Of a DNA stretch of 64,000 bases, positions 19,946-30,976 are shown one piece after another (within the stretch, counting starts at the first letter, position 1; every line of letters starts with the position of its first letter). Location: positions 1-64,000 of the forward strand of contig JBAOKB010000157.1 in the NCBI GenBank assembly GCA_037044905.1. Reading direction: 5' to 3'. The position numbers and the translations under genes were made by a program. The DNA is from Hortaea werneckii (Eukaryota > Ascomycota > Dothideomycetes > Mycosphaerellales > Teratosphaeriaceae). The notes below the pieces were generated by a model. The model did not search any database, was not told the origin of the DNA, and saw only the letters and a list, made by a program, of their open reading frames with translations.

Positions 19946-20601
19946 CCCTACGCCCTGGACGATTGAGCGCAGGTGTTACGGTGTTTGGCAGAAAGCAAGC
20001 TTGTGATGTCTTACAGCTATAGAATTCTGTTTGAGTAGTGAAGAGGGACTTCCGTTTAGATAACTATAGGAAGATACGCTCGCGCGAGAGTAATAATGTT
20101 GATTGGGACCTCCCGTCCACTCTAGAGTTCATAGAGCGAGAGAGAGTGTGTATGTGTGCGGATAGTGCGGCTAGCGGCGGCTACTCATGGGCTTTGGGTG
20201 TTCGGCTCCCGTCCCGATCTGGTGCAGCTTCATTACCCTATAACTCCTCTCCGCTTACCCTATAACTTCCCTCCATACGGTGCTGTTTACCCTATAGCTA
20301 CCACCTCGTTACCCTATAACTTGCTCCAAGGTTTCTCCTCTGCGGTATCATCGCCTGTAAACAGCAAGTGGAGAGATAAGAGGCTTTTTCCTTCACGTCC
20401 GGTGATCGATCCACGTCGCAGCCTTAGCATTGATGCGGACCTCGTAGGATTTATCTGGGGGAGAGATAAGTACCGGACCGGTCGCCTTCCCCTTCATCTT
20501 CTTTGACCTCTATCTATCTTTTTCCCACACAACAATTACCTCCTCCTTCACTTGCCTTGCGCTCTGAGAAAGCAATATTCGCACTTCTCTTGTTACCCAT
20601 C
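19946..20601. promoter_or_regulatory. Serine dehydratase promoter region with repeat array
   Basis: Contains four copies of a TTACCCTATAAC motif (separate entry) and two identical GAGAGATAAG decamers at 20371-20380 and 20461-20470. GATA-type sites of this kind are bound by AreA-like nitrogen regulators, which would suit an amino-acid catabolic gene. Function is inferred. Confidence 0.5.
20233..20320 (+). promoter_or_regulatory. Four helically phased copies of TTACCCTATAAC
   Basis: Copies lie at 20233-20244, 20255-20266, 20287-20298 (variant ending AGC) and 20309-20320. Spacing between starts is 22, 32 and 22 bp, close to two, three and two turns of B-DNA. The array is 280-370 bases upstream of the serine dehydratase ATG. 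Shape and position suggest a cooperative activator site; the core ACCCTA resembles a telobox-type motif. Confidence 0.6.
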
Positions 20602-21789
20602 ATGGCGCGTGACACCAAGATCCACTATCAACCCAAGCCATGGCGCAAGACTCCCCTCGTCGAGTCCGCCAACCTCTCTAAAGCAGCTGGATGGTACGAC
20701 CCCACTTAACCCTTTCGCCTAATAAATGCAATTGAGACACAGATCACTAAATCGCAGAAGCAGAATCTTCCTCAAACTCGACCTTCTCCAACCCTCAGGC
20801 TCCTTCAAGTCCCGTGGCATTGGAGCCTTCATTCTCTCTACCCTGCAACAATCCCCCAACCCAGAGAAGATCCACTTCTTCTCCTCTTCAGGCGGGAATG
20901 CAGGCCTCGCCGCCGTAACGGCGTCGAAGGCCCTGGGCCGACCATGCACGGTCGTCGTGCCCAACAGCACCAAGCCTATGATGATCGCGAAGCTCAAAGC
21001 CGCCGGAGCAAGCGAGGTCGTGCAGTACGGCGCCAGCTGGAAGAGGCTGACACGTATATGCGCGACCACGTGATGAAGAGCGCGAACGGCGGGACTGAAG
21101 GAGTTAGCGTGCATCCCTTCGACGCCGACGAGACCCGGCGAGGGAACTCGACGGTAGTCGATGAGATTGATGACCAGCTGCTAGAGCTGGGCGAAGGGGA
21201 CTGCGGGCCTGATGTCCTCGTTGCGAGTGTCGGCGGCGGTGGTCTCTTCAGCGGGATTGCGCAGGCGATCTTTGAGGATCCGGCTCGGGCGCACTGGAGG
21301 ACGACGGTGCTGGCGACGGAGACGAAAGGCGCAGATTCCCTTTCTCAGGCACTTGCGAAGAAGGAACTGGTGACTTTGCCTGGGATCACGAGTCTGGCGA
21401 CTAGCTTGGGTGCAACGCGGGTCGCCGAGAGGACTTTTGAGCTTGCGAAGAAGTGGGAGGAAGCTGGCAGAGTCAGAAGCGCTGTCTTCACCGACGCTGA
21501 GGCCGCAATGGGCTGCTGGCGACTCGCTGACGATGAGAGGCTGTTGGTGGAACTTGCCTGCGGCGTCAACCTGGCTGTGTGCTACGGCGGCAGGCTGGAG
21601 AAGGCTCTTGGGAGGCCAGTACGCAGGGATGAGAAAGTAGTCATCGAGGTCTGCGGTGGGTCAAACGTCTCAACGGAGATAATAGAAGGTTGGAGACGAG
21701 AGTATGGCGACCTCGACGCCGACGTCAATGGTGCGCAGCAGGTGGCGGACGTACCAAGTGCTGCCGAAGCGCCGAATGGGAAGGCGTGA
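20602..21789 (+). CDS. CHA1: L-serine/threonine dehydratase (PLP), one apparent frameshift
   Basis: Deaminates L-serine (and threonine) to pyruvate (or 2-oxobutyrate) and ammonia. Exons are 20602-20693 and 20761-21789 (67-bp intron). Fold-type II PLP signatures: PSGSFKSRG with the Schiff-base Lys, SSGGNAGLAAV (substrate/phosphate loop), SVGGGGLFSG (tetraglycine loop) and CGGSN near the C-terminus. The length is 373 residues if one missing base is allowed. The frame breaks near 21041-21046: GASWK is followed by EADTYMRDHV only if a base is added in the AAGAGG stretch, and no GT-AG pair fits there. As the rest of the protein is well conserved, I read this as a sequence error. It has no C-terminal regulatory ACT domain, consistent with the catabolic rather than the biosynthetic enzyme. 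Confidence 0.88.
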
Positions 21790-21947
21790 ACGCATTCAAG
21801 ATACCAAGAAATACGACGCGAAGCGTAGACGAACTAGAATTAAAAAGTAGAACATTCAATTTCACGTAGGGTATCCTTTAGCAAATGCTCATCTCCCCTT
21901 GACACCTGACTCCTCCCAATGCATATTCAACGTATACTTCCTCCCAC

Positions 21948-22919
21948 TCACGCCGCCGTCACACCCAGAAGGCCCTTCCTGTATTCCCAATAGTTCTTCC
22001 TAATCGGATCATATCTTCGAGCGAGCAAATCCAGCACCTCTCTCGCCTCCTCCATCTTCTTCTCTTCCTTGTAGATATCCGCCAACAAGTCCAAGGCAAA
22101 ACTACTCCGCACCACATCCGGCTCCTTCAGACTCGCATACTGCTCAGCGAACCCCTTCAAATGCACCAGACTCATCCCCGTCTTCCGCGCCACGCCCCTC
22201 AAATAATTCCACGGACTCTGGTTCTGCGGCGTCTTCGCAATCGCATCCTGGGCGAACTTGATCTCCCGCGCCCTAATATCTGGGTCGGAAACCCCCGGCT
22301 TGCCATCCCCAGCATTCGCCTTCTCCTCGCGCCCATTCACCACGAACCACCGATGGTTCCACGCCGAATTGTTCCGGATATCCCTCTGCAGCATGCGCTC
22401 CGTAAACTCCAACTCGTCTTTATCCCACAGGCCGAACAGCCGCACCAGCCACTGTCGGTAGGACCAGACGTGGTAGTTCTTCGCATCGCGGTCGAACATG
22501 GCTTCCACAAACGCGCACTCCGCTTTCCACAGCCCTTCGTCCTCCTGCGCGCCGTGCTCCGCGCACAGCTTGTCCACGATCAGGTTCCGGTGGTGCCAGA
22601 TCTGGTAGTTCTTCTGGTGCGTGAGGGCCACCTCGTTCAGCCATTCCAGCTCCTCGCGCAGGTCGGCCCCGATGGCGAGGAGGGTTTCCGCCCGGTAGAG
22701 CCACACCGTGTAGTGGGCGGGGTTCATGTCGATGAGGTCTTCGGTGAGCTCGAGGACGCGCGGGCTGTGCTCGTGCGCGGCCATGACGGCGCGCAGGTAG
22801 GCCATCGTTTCGCTGTAGTCGTCGCTGTAGGCGATGGCGGCGAGAGGGTTGGGGCCGCCTTCGTCTGTCGGGAGGGGGACTATGTCCGCCCATGCTGGGC
22901 TCTCGGCGTATTGAGGCAT
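21948..22919 (-). CDS. RAM2: Protein farnesyltransferase / geranylgeranyltransferase-I alpha subunit
   Basis: Single exon of 323 residues. The alpha subunit pairs with either beta subunit to attach farnesyl or geranylgeranyl groups to CaaX proteins such as Ras, Rho and a-type pheromones. It shows five or so PPTA helical-hairpin repeats with the N-x-x-x-W spacing: NPAHYTVWLYR, KNYQIWHHRNLIV, KNYHVWSYRQWLV, NNSAWNHRWFVV and QSPWNYLRGV. The length matches the family (300-350). It is convergent with the serine dehydratase gene, with only 158 bases between stop codons. Confidence 0.95.
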   Translation of the reverse strand: MPQYAESPAWADIVPLPTDEGGPNPLAAIAYSDDYSETMAYLRAVMAAHEHSPRVLELTEDLIDMNPAHYTVWLYRAETLLAIGADLREELEWLNEVALTHQKNYQIWHHRNLIVDKLCAEHGAQEDEGLWKAECAFVEAMFDRDAKNYHVWSYRQWLVRLFGLWDKDELEFTERMLQRDIRNNSAWNHRWFVVNGREEKANAGDGKPGVSDPDIRAREIKFAQDAIAKTPQNQSPWNYLRGVARKTGMSLVHLKGFAEQYASLKEPDVVRSSFALDLLADIYKEEKKMEEAREVLDLLARRYDPIRKNYWEYRKGLLGVTAA

Positions 22920-24025
22920 GGTGATATTGGGAGCCGCTGCGCAACGGGTGCAATTATGTGTGGGTTTTGGCGGCGGGTAAGCGATTAGAGAAAGAGAATT
23001 GGAACCCCCAGTCCCCGAATAAGTTGCCGTTTCGGATTTGAATGTGGGGCATGGCGGGGTGAATGCAGGAACAATATTAAGCTTTGAAACACTGTGCCGG
23101 AATTGGTCACGGCATTATAGAGACATTTGCGGTAGGGCATACTAGACATCATTGGCTTAGAGGTCTTTCTCGAACAAGATGCCGTCATGGAGGGACATTT
23201 ATTGTAAGCACTACACACTCAGTAGAAGGTGCTTCTGGTCCTGGGACATGGCTACAAGCAGCGCCAAAAGACAATAGAAATGTCTTGCAATTTGAGTACA
23301 GAAGGCAACCTCGTCCGCGCCGTTCGATCATAGATATCTTCAGGCCTGATGCTACATCGGATCACTTGAGCTTACAAATAGGATTCCCGAGACGCTATGA
23401 AGTTCGCTTTTGAATCTCATCTAGAATAATTTCAATGCCTCAAATAGCCATGCAGGACCCATGTTGGGTCTCATAGTCCACCTGCAAATGCCTTCTCAAA
23501 ATCGTCTATAATACAAACAAAAATGTTGAAGAGAAAGGAAGCATATAAGCCCGAGTCGATACCGCCTCCCAAGTAATCGCTTGGACGAGAGTTGTTTTCG
23601 TAGAAGTTCCCTTATGTTTGCTCCAACCTTGACCGGCCGCCGGACTATAACGTCCTACCCTATTCCCCTACGCCCCCTTTCATGTGGAGAAGAACTCCTC
23701 GCTATTTGGTGAAACGAAGTCGTGTCTAATAGTACAAACGAGAGAAGAAAAAGGAATCAAGAGAACGCCTTTGTGAATAGATCTTTCAATGTCGTCATTC
23801 AGTCTCGCCTCTGGCATGGTGGCCCACGCTGGAAACCCGTGCATGCTCCAGATACGGAGGGGTGAAGGGTGCATGGGTAGAGGTCTGCCTCAGTGGCAGC
23901 GAATTTGATTGGTGGGGTGGTTCATGTTCGTACTGTGCATTTCCATTTGTCGTCGAGGTGGTGGGAGGTGGCGGTGGGTATTCGCTGTAATGGGACTGAC
24001 CTCTTAGTGGCTGTTGGCCGGCTAG
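22920..24025. other. Intergenic between RAM2 start and the C2H2 regulator 3' end
   Basis: No supported gene. It holds the RAM2 promoter and the long 3' flank of the zinc-finger gene. Confidence 0.5.
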
Positions 24026-26004
24026 TCAATATGGGCGCTGACCCATGTCACTGCTATAACTTGCCGCCGCCGCTGCTTGGTTCTGCGCCATCTGCCCCTT
24101 AAGTGAGATGACCTCTTCCTGCAGTCGACTGATACGAAGTTCGTACTCGTCTTGCATTCTGCCGAAACGCTGTTCAAGTGAGCGGACGTAGCTCCAAATG
24201 TCATTGGGATCTTGTCCGCTTGTGCCAAGTGCATCGCGAATACTGCTACCAGATGATCTCCCATGACTTGAGAGGCTACCCGGCTGTGAGCCCGCACTCG
24301 TCGGAGGCAGTTGTCCATGTTGGAGCGAGCTTGGGCCATGTGCACCAGGGATCGAAGGTTGAAATCCGGGCCGACTTTGCGGCTGCCCTGCGGGTATTGG
24401 TGGCAGTACTGGCGCGTGTGTAACCTGCTGCCCAGGTTGCATTTGACCCAGCGGTTGTGGCGGAGTGCCTCGGCCACTGCCTCGACCAAAATGCTGCTGT
24501 TGGAACTGTGTAGTGAGGCTCGGTGACCTATTCCTTGCTCCCATCGTGGCCGCGTCTACGCTAAGGCGATGCTGATCTGCTGGCTGGCCTGGTGAGAGCG
24601 GCTTCGGTGACTCAGTCATGACGCCTCCTTGCTGTTGTTGGAAGACCTGACCTGGTGGGTAATACGACGAGTTCAGCGTAGAAGCGCCAACATCACCCAT
24701 GTGCCCTGAAATTTCCCGTGGGGAGGAAGTGGGGTTTGAGCCTGGGTGAAGCACTTGCGGCGATGCCATGTTGCCAATGCTGGAAGCATGTGGTCTCCCT
24801 TGTCCGGGTCCAACTGGCGGATAAGTACTTGAGTGCTGGCGGTAGACCTGCCGAGAAGGATCGTGGGCAGATTCAAAATGAGCTCGTTTTCGACTCGGCT
24901 CGCTGACTCTCCGCGCCTGTGCGTCGGCCTCATCCTCATCGTCCTCGCCTCCAGTGTACTCCACACCATCCATTGCGCCATCGTCGCCAAAGCTGGATCG
25001 TCGCCCTGCGCAGCCACCTGGACCCTTGTTATGCCTTGCCAGCGCGTCGCCTCGCGCAAATTTCCTACCACACTTGTCGCATGTGTGCGGCCGCTCGCCA
25101 GTATGCAATTTCGTGTGTCGCTTCAGATCATGTAGACGCCTGAAACGTGCTTGACACGTTTGACACACGTACGGCTTTTCTTGGCTGTGCGTTAGCAGAT
25201 GACTCTTGAGATTGTGATGTCGCGTGAAGTCTGTTGAGCAATATGGACATTTGTGTCGTTTGTTCGAGGCCGGTGATTTGGGACTCCCTTGGATTCCAGG
25301 ATAGCTCGTACCTCGAAGTGCGCCTTCATGGTCGTGCTCTTGCGGCGGAGGCGGTCCGGGATATGAGTACGCTTTTGCTCCCTCCTCGCCGCCCACGCCG
25401 AGGTGCCCGTCGTCATCTATCGGCCCAGGCTCTGCAACGTACTGTGGACCGTGCTCGGCGTTACCTGAAGTTGCGGTCATAGCCGACGCACCACCCTGAC
25501 CCTCTATTGTGCTGGCAAAACTGCCTATGCTGGTCGGACTCGGTTCAACTGATTCGTTGTGCGCGTGATCGGTTATCTGAATTCTTTCTGCTGCTTTTCG
25601 CATCGGTTCGCTTAGCTTTTCCGGAGCCGGGGCGTCTGAGGGCCTACTCATACCTCCACCTCCCATCAGGGACTGCATCGCGTCAACGGCCGGGTTCTGA
25701 CTGGTCTGTCTCGCCTCTGGTATATCCTGCTGAAGTTTGCGCCTTTTCAGCTCTGCCATAGCCGCTTGACCGGTCAGCGGTACCGCATTGGTCGCCGGCG
25801 AAAAGCCAGGTTTGTCCGACTTGGTGATATGTTTTCTGGGGTTATTCGATGCCTTCTTGCAGATCCCGGCTGTAATGACTGTGCACTTTGCTCGCCAGGC
25901 CTCGTCGCGTTTCCACTGACGGGCTGTGAGGCGGGTGTGTGAGGGTTTTCGACTTGCCGGAAGGGGTCGTTCTGCGGAGTCGTCGCACGTGTTGTCGCTG
26001 CCAT
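24026..26004 (-). CDS. C2H2 zinc-finger transcription factor
   Basis: Three consecutive fingers: CPYCSTDFTRHHNLKSHLLTH, then CQTCQARFRRLHDLKRHTKLH, then CDKCGRKFARGDALARH ending in an irregular Cys. They are joined by HS/TGE(R/K)P-type linkers, the layout of DNA-binding fungal regulators. Long Gln/Pro/Ser-rich disordered regions flank them. A C-terminal coiled coil (DPNDIWSYVRSLEQRF onward) could dimerise. The large exon runs 25855-24026. The ATG at 25759 opens it, but the frame continues upstream as coherent sequence (HITKSDKPGFSPATNAV). A GTCAGT-AAG intron (25920-25856) would join it in phase 0 to an N-terminal exon starting at 26004, giving 637 residues. The target genes are unknown. Zinc-finger part certain, first exon tentative. 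Confidence 0.82.
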
Positions 26005-28704
26005 CTGTGGCTAGCGTGACATTGGACCTTTTGGGCTATGTCTAAGCAATTTTGATATCTAGCACGTCCGGTCAGTCTCGATTCCTCGATCTAACTGTCG
26101 TGCGGAACGCGAATCCCTCTCGCGAAATCGTGGACCAGCTCTGCGTGTGCAGGCGTGCGACTGCGGAGAATAGCGCAGGGTCAAAGGCGACCAACGAAGA
26201 CGCCATGCGCCGCGTGCAGCATCAAGGCTTTGCTAGTCTCTTGGGGCCTACACATACCAATGCAGTGTTGCCGGCTCAGCGACATGCAATATAGGCTCCT
26301 CTATGAAACCACAGGAACAAGAGCGCATGCCACGGTGCCAGTATGCGATCCGCGTGGGAGTACAGCGGTTGAAAGCGTTGCGTTCGTGGTGCACGGTGAT
26401 ATGGCGCATAAACAGGATTCAAAAGCCGTTATTGTTTCGGCGATTTTTTGCGCTTCCTTCCAGTCGGATGTGGCAGGTGATGAGGCTGCGCAGACTCTGG
26501 GGACGCGCTGCTCTCCGTCCAAATGGTCCGCTAGCGCCAGGCCGCGAGACAGACAGTGAACGTTGGGCGTATGTGGGAGTCGCGCGCGGTCTGCTAATAC
26601 TGCAGGTAGTGTATGGCGCACGGGTCTGCTGGCCGTGTCTGTCCGGTGGCCGTCCGGAGCGAAGGATAGGGTCGTGTCGGGTCTCGAGGGGATATGGGTG
26701 CGGTCAATGCTCGTTCAGCGTGAGCGACGCCACACGAAGTTGCAATAGCAGCGCAGGGATAAGGCGCAGTGCAGAGTGGAGGTGGGCTGAATCTTGACGA
26801 GGCTGTGTCAGACGCTCGGACACCCACGACGTCATGCCTGCCAAGCCCCTTCCTTCAGCCACCCGCCACCGTCGGCAAGGACGCCGCTGAAACCTTTGCG
26901 GGATCGAGCTCAACTGCGCTCATCTCTGCTTCCCAGCGCTGCTGACGACGGGCGCGATCACGACTAGACGTATAAGCGAACGCGCTAATCGCCCTTTGGG
27001 CAAACACGTCTCACCATCGAGATGAACCACCTGCACAGCTGGGAATAATAATAACCAGCTCGGTGATCTGCTGCTGCTATTGACGATTCGCTACCGACCG
27101 AAAACTGCACCAAGGCACGCAAGCCATGCCAATAGACCATACTCCAGTTGGCGCACACCCGCAATGCATCCAGTGGCTTAACACAATCATGCGCCACTGC
27201 CGATGTCTCAATCTCATTCATTCGGACCTCGGACGAAATGGTCATGCAAAAACGTAGGAACATTAATTTCCATTTCCCCTTGCCCTGCCTCCAAAGAGAA
27301 GGAGGCCAGGCACTGAGAAGGGTGTGGCGTCTCTTACTTTGGCCCTTTAACTTCCACTAGAACGTTCTTCATGACAGATTCTGGTACTGTCGGTGCACGC
27401 GCTCCGTGGGCCGTGGTGCAACCCACCGTCTACGGCACCTTATAGGATGAAGAATCTGTCCCTTCAGCTGCAGAGAAGAAACAGAGAGTCAACGCTGCCG
27501 ACGACACGGACCACCTCGCCGTATCTGCAGTTTTCCACGCCTCTTTCTCAGCAATCTGATAAAGCTGTCAACCCTAATCCGCTGCTGTCAACCCTATGGT
27601 GAACCTTACGCGGCATGCAATTCCATATGTGAGTAAAGTGTCTTCGGAAGTCCAGGCCGACGAAACAGCAAAACACGCCCAATTAAGCTTTACATATTTT
27701 GAGCCCTCGATACATAGTGCTGAAGCCTGCGGACGATATCACCAGACGCTAGGTATCTGTTCCGCTCAGCTTCGAGACTGGGCTTTGTCCAGACCACGCC
27801 CTACGGATTTGCGTATGGGCGAGCATCAACCAAAGTTGCATCTGAAAGCTTACTCTCGGCACCCTGCCGTCCCAGACATACTGATCCTGGTTCCAGGGCC
27901 GTGTACTGAAGCTTGTCAGGATAATGACCTACAGCGATCGACGACCGCTAGAAAGCGACTAGAAACCGACATAGGATCGTGCCGTATGGCCCGGCTCTGA
28001 TGGCATTCATATAGCCATTGTAACGCTCAATGTTCAGATATGCCGTCTCTGCCGTGTTGCAGCTCACTCCCAGTCTTTATCCCGAGCGGTGCATGCACCG
28101 CCACGTCAGGCAGCCCCCAAGGTCTTAGGACTGCAGTTATAGAGGCGCAGAACTCTCGAGTCTTTCGTGCCAGAGTGTGATGTTCTGTCACTCGTGCAGC
28201 TGCACTACCTGTTTTTGGTCTTGGGCGAAGCGGCAGTGACATGTCGGTGCCGGCGCAAGAGTACTACTGCTGTACCCAAGAACTCGTACGGGATTCGTAC
28301 CCAGGATGAACGTCGGTCATTTCCCCAAGCCATTCATCAGGCTAGTATAGATAGGTCCCATGCTTGAGAGATTGTTTTTAATCAGCGCCAACACAATGTC
28401 CTTGTCAAATGATCCTCGCCAGGGGCTTGTCATTCGTATGAGCATACCTAGGTACGGAACAGTTTCCGAAAGGGATGTCTCCCTCTGCCTCAATTGGCGG
28501 ACCCTCGTGGAAACATATCGAAACAGTCTTCCGGGGATATCTCTTCTGCCTTAAGTATTGAAACAAATGTTTTTCTAAACCACAAAAAAAAAAAAAAAAA
28601 AAAACGCAGAACAGTCAACAAACCACGATCAATTGGCAAAATGGGCTGTAATTAAAGTAAACTCAAGCTAACTATACAATTCTAGGACGCCAAATTTAAC
28701 AACT
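26005..28704. other. 2.7-kb gene-poor interval
   Basis: No frame with a recognisable domain and no clear intron chain on either strand. An A22 run lies near 28,583-28,604 at the 3' side of the monooxygenase. The length suggests an extended promoter/5' leader of the regulator or decayed sequence. Confidence 0.5.
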
Positions 28705-30281
28705 CTACGATGCCGAAGCGCTGTAGGACGGAGCATGCCGCCATTCCATACCGCTCTTGATGTCGCCAAACCAAGCCATCATAATGTCCTTGTAGTAATA
28801 GGACCGCGCTCTCCACTGACCGGTGGAGCCCGCCTTGGGCAAAGTACCCTTGGCCTTCTTGACATAGGTGCTCTGCAGCTTCAGCAGGGGCTCCTCAGAC
28901 ATCGACTTCTTCTCTTCTTCCGACCTCCGGGGTATCACCTCATCGACGCCTTCCCGCTTCATCTGGTTCAGGATCCGACAGATCATCTGCGCCGTCGCGT
29001 CTGCGCCGAGCGTCCAGCTTGCGTCGACGTATCCGACGACGAAAGCTGCGTTGGGTAGGTCTTCCAGCATCTGTCCTTTCCAAATGAACTTGTCTCCAAA
29101 TGGGTATGGGTTGCCGTCGACGGAGACGTTGACTCCGCCGGCAAAGCGGACCTTGAGTCCGGTTGCTGTCACGATCATGTCGGGATGCAGCTCCTTTCCG
29201 TTCACGAGCTTGATGCTGTTCGGCGTGACAGTGTCAATCACACCGGTCTCGATGCTCCCCTTGCCCTCTCTCAACGCTTGGTAGAAGTCACCATCGGGAC
29301 AAAGGCACACTCGCTGCTCGAAGGGGTTGTAGCTGGGGTTGAAATGAGGATCGCGCGAGACGTGGCTTGGTAGTTGCTTGTCGATGATGCCGCTGAATAG
29401 CTTTCGCGCGCGGAGAGGGAACTTGTACGCGAATTGGCTCAGGAGGAATGGTACCAGCAGCCACTTCCAGCGGATAAGCTTGTGCTCGACCGGCTTGCTC
29501 CACCAGAACATGCCACGGATGAGCCTTTCTAGTCCGTCTTGCTTCGGTTGTGAGAGGACATAGCTGGGTGATCGCTGTAGTATCGTGACTTGTCTGGCCT
29601 TAGGTGCGATATTTGGAAGGAGAGTGATGGCGGTGGCGCCGGAGCCGATGATGACTACGTTCTTGTCGGAGTAATCGTACTCGGTGTCCCAGAACTGCGG
29701 ATGCATGACCTTGCCCTGGAACTGGTCCAGGCCCGGGATGACGGTCTTGAGCGGCTCGTTGTAGTCATAATACCCGGTACAGAGCATGAAGAACTTGCCG
29801 CGATAGGTCTTCTTCTCGGTCTTGTTGGCTGTGACATCAAGAGTCCAATTTCTCTCTGAAGAAGACCAATTGGCGTTGTCGACTTTGTGGTTGAAATTGA
29901 TTTTCTTGTCAATGCCATACATAGCAGCCGACTCCTTCATGTACTTGATGATGCGCGGCCCTTCTGCTATAGAAGATTGTTCGTTCCATGGTCGCCACGC
30001 GAAACCAAATGTGTATAGATCCTATGAGACAAGTCAGCCATGCGTGTTTCTTCCTCGGTGCTTTCTTATCTCTCCAATGGTGAAGTGTGCTTACGGAATC
30101 TGATCTGATGCCAGGATATTTGAACAAGCTCCAGGTCCCGCCAATCTCATGTCGGCCTTCGAGGATGCAGTAGCTTAAGTCGGGGCATTTTTCTTGTAGT
30201 CGGTATGCGAAGTTGATTCCCAGAAATTCCCGCGCCGACAATGATCACATCGTAATCATGTATCGTCTGGCCGGAAGCCAT
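28705..30281 (-). CDS. Flavin-dependent monooxygenase, Baeyer-Villiger type (one apparent frameshift)
   Basis: Class B flavoprotein monooxygenase that inserts oxygen next to a ketone or oxidises a heteroatom using FAD and NADPH. Exons are 30281-30095 and 30021-28705 (73-bp intron); the product is 500 residues once one extra base is ignored. Motifs: YDVIIVGAGISG (FAD Rossmann), GGTWSLFKYPGIRSDS, the BVMO fingerprint FQGKVMHPQFWD, and the second Rossmann VVIIGSGATA for NADPH. The frame slips inside GISG/INFAYRL at about 30214-30222, where GGGAATC should read GGGATC. Removing one base restores the family consensus and leaves the intron in phase 0. The substrate is not predictable. The GH76 gene lies upstream in the same direction, without evidence of a joint pathway. 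Confidence 0.87.
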
Positions 30282-30976
30282 GATGTTGGTTGGCTGCTGC
30301 GAGTCAGGAATTGCTGGGTGAGCGCGCAAGCGATGGCGCGGCTGGGAGTGCTGATGGCTTTGACTGCAAACGAAGTGCTCACAGCGTTTCAGAGGCAGTA
30401 CTTGGCATGCGGCTCTGCGAGATTAGATTATTTAGTAGCTATGGAGACAACAAGAAGCCACAATGTTATGTACCTAGGATAGTATGTATGTACTGCGTAG
30501 TGGTTGACGCGACCCCCCTGCGAGCCGAGGTACATCGGACGCAATGATCGCGAAGTGGCGTAGAGTGGGCCGGCTAGCGGCGATCCGTCCTCTCCACCAC
30601 CGACCGACTCGCAACAACCCAAAGCTCACCTCGCTGCTTTCCCCTCCAACGTCTGGACCGCGGCTTGCATGCTCTGTTCGGGCACGATAGCGCGGCCTCG
30701 GTCGCGACACATTGTGTGCGACAACCCCTCACCTTTCCGGTTGTTTCCACACCTAGGTTTCGACATCGATACACTATTTGCCAAGAATCTGATGATCTTT
30801 CCTACACGTGCAGGCTTCGGACTGAAGTGCTTCCGATTGGCCAGTTCGTAATCAGATGAAATGCACTGTACGACTATTATCTCCAAGGATAAGGCAAGCG
30901 ACGCTCTTCCAAAAATGGATCGTTGAGACAGGTCTTGCTCTCAATAACGACCGACTCATTCTGTCCATATCCATCC
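30282..30976. other. Intergenic: monooxygenase promoter and GH76 3' flank
   Basis: No supported gene. Confidence 0.5.

Noticed and set aside
21041..21046. Programmed ribosomal frameshift in serine dehydratase
   Set aside because: No slippery heptamer or downstream structure evident, and similar slips occur in many unrelated genes, so sequence error is simpler.
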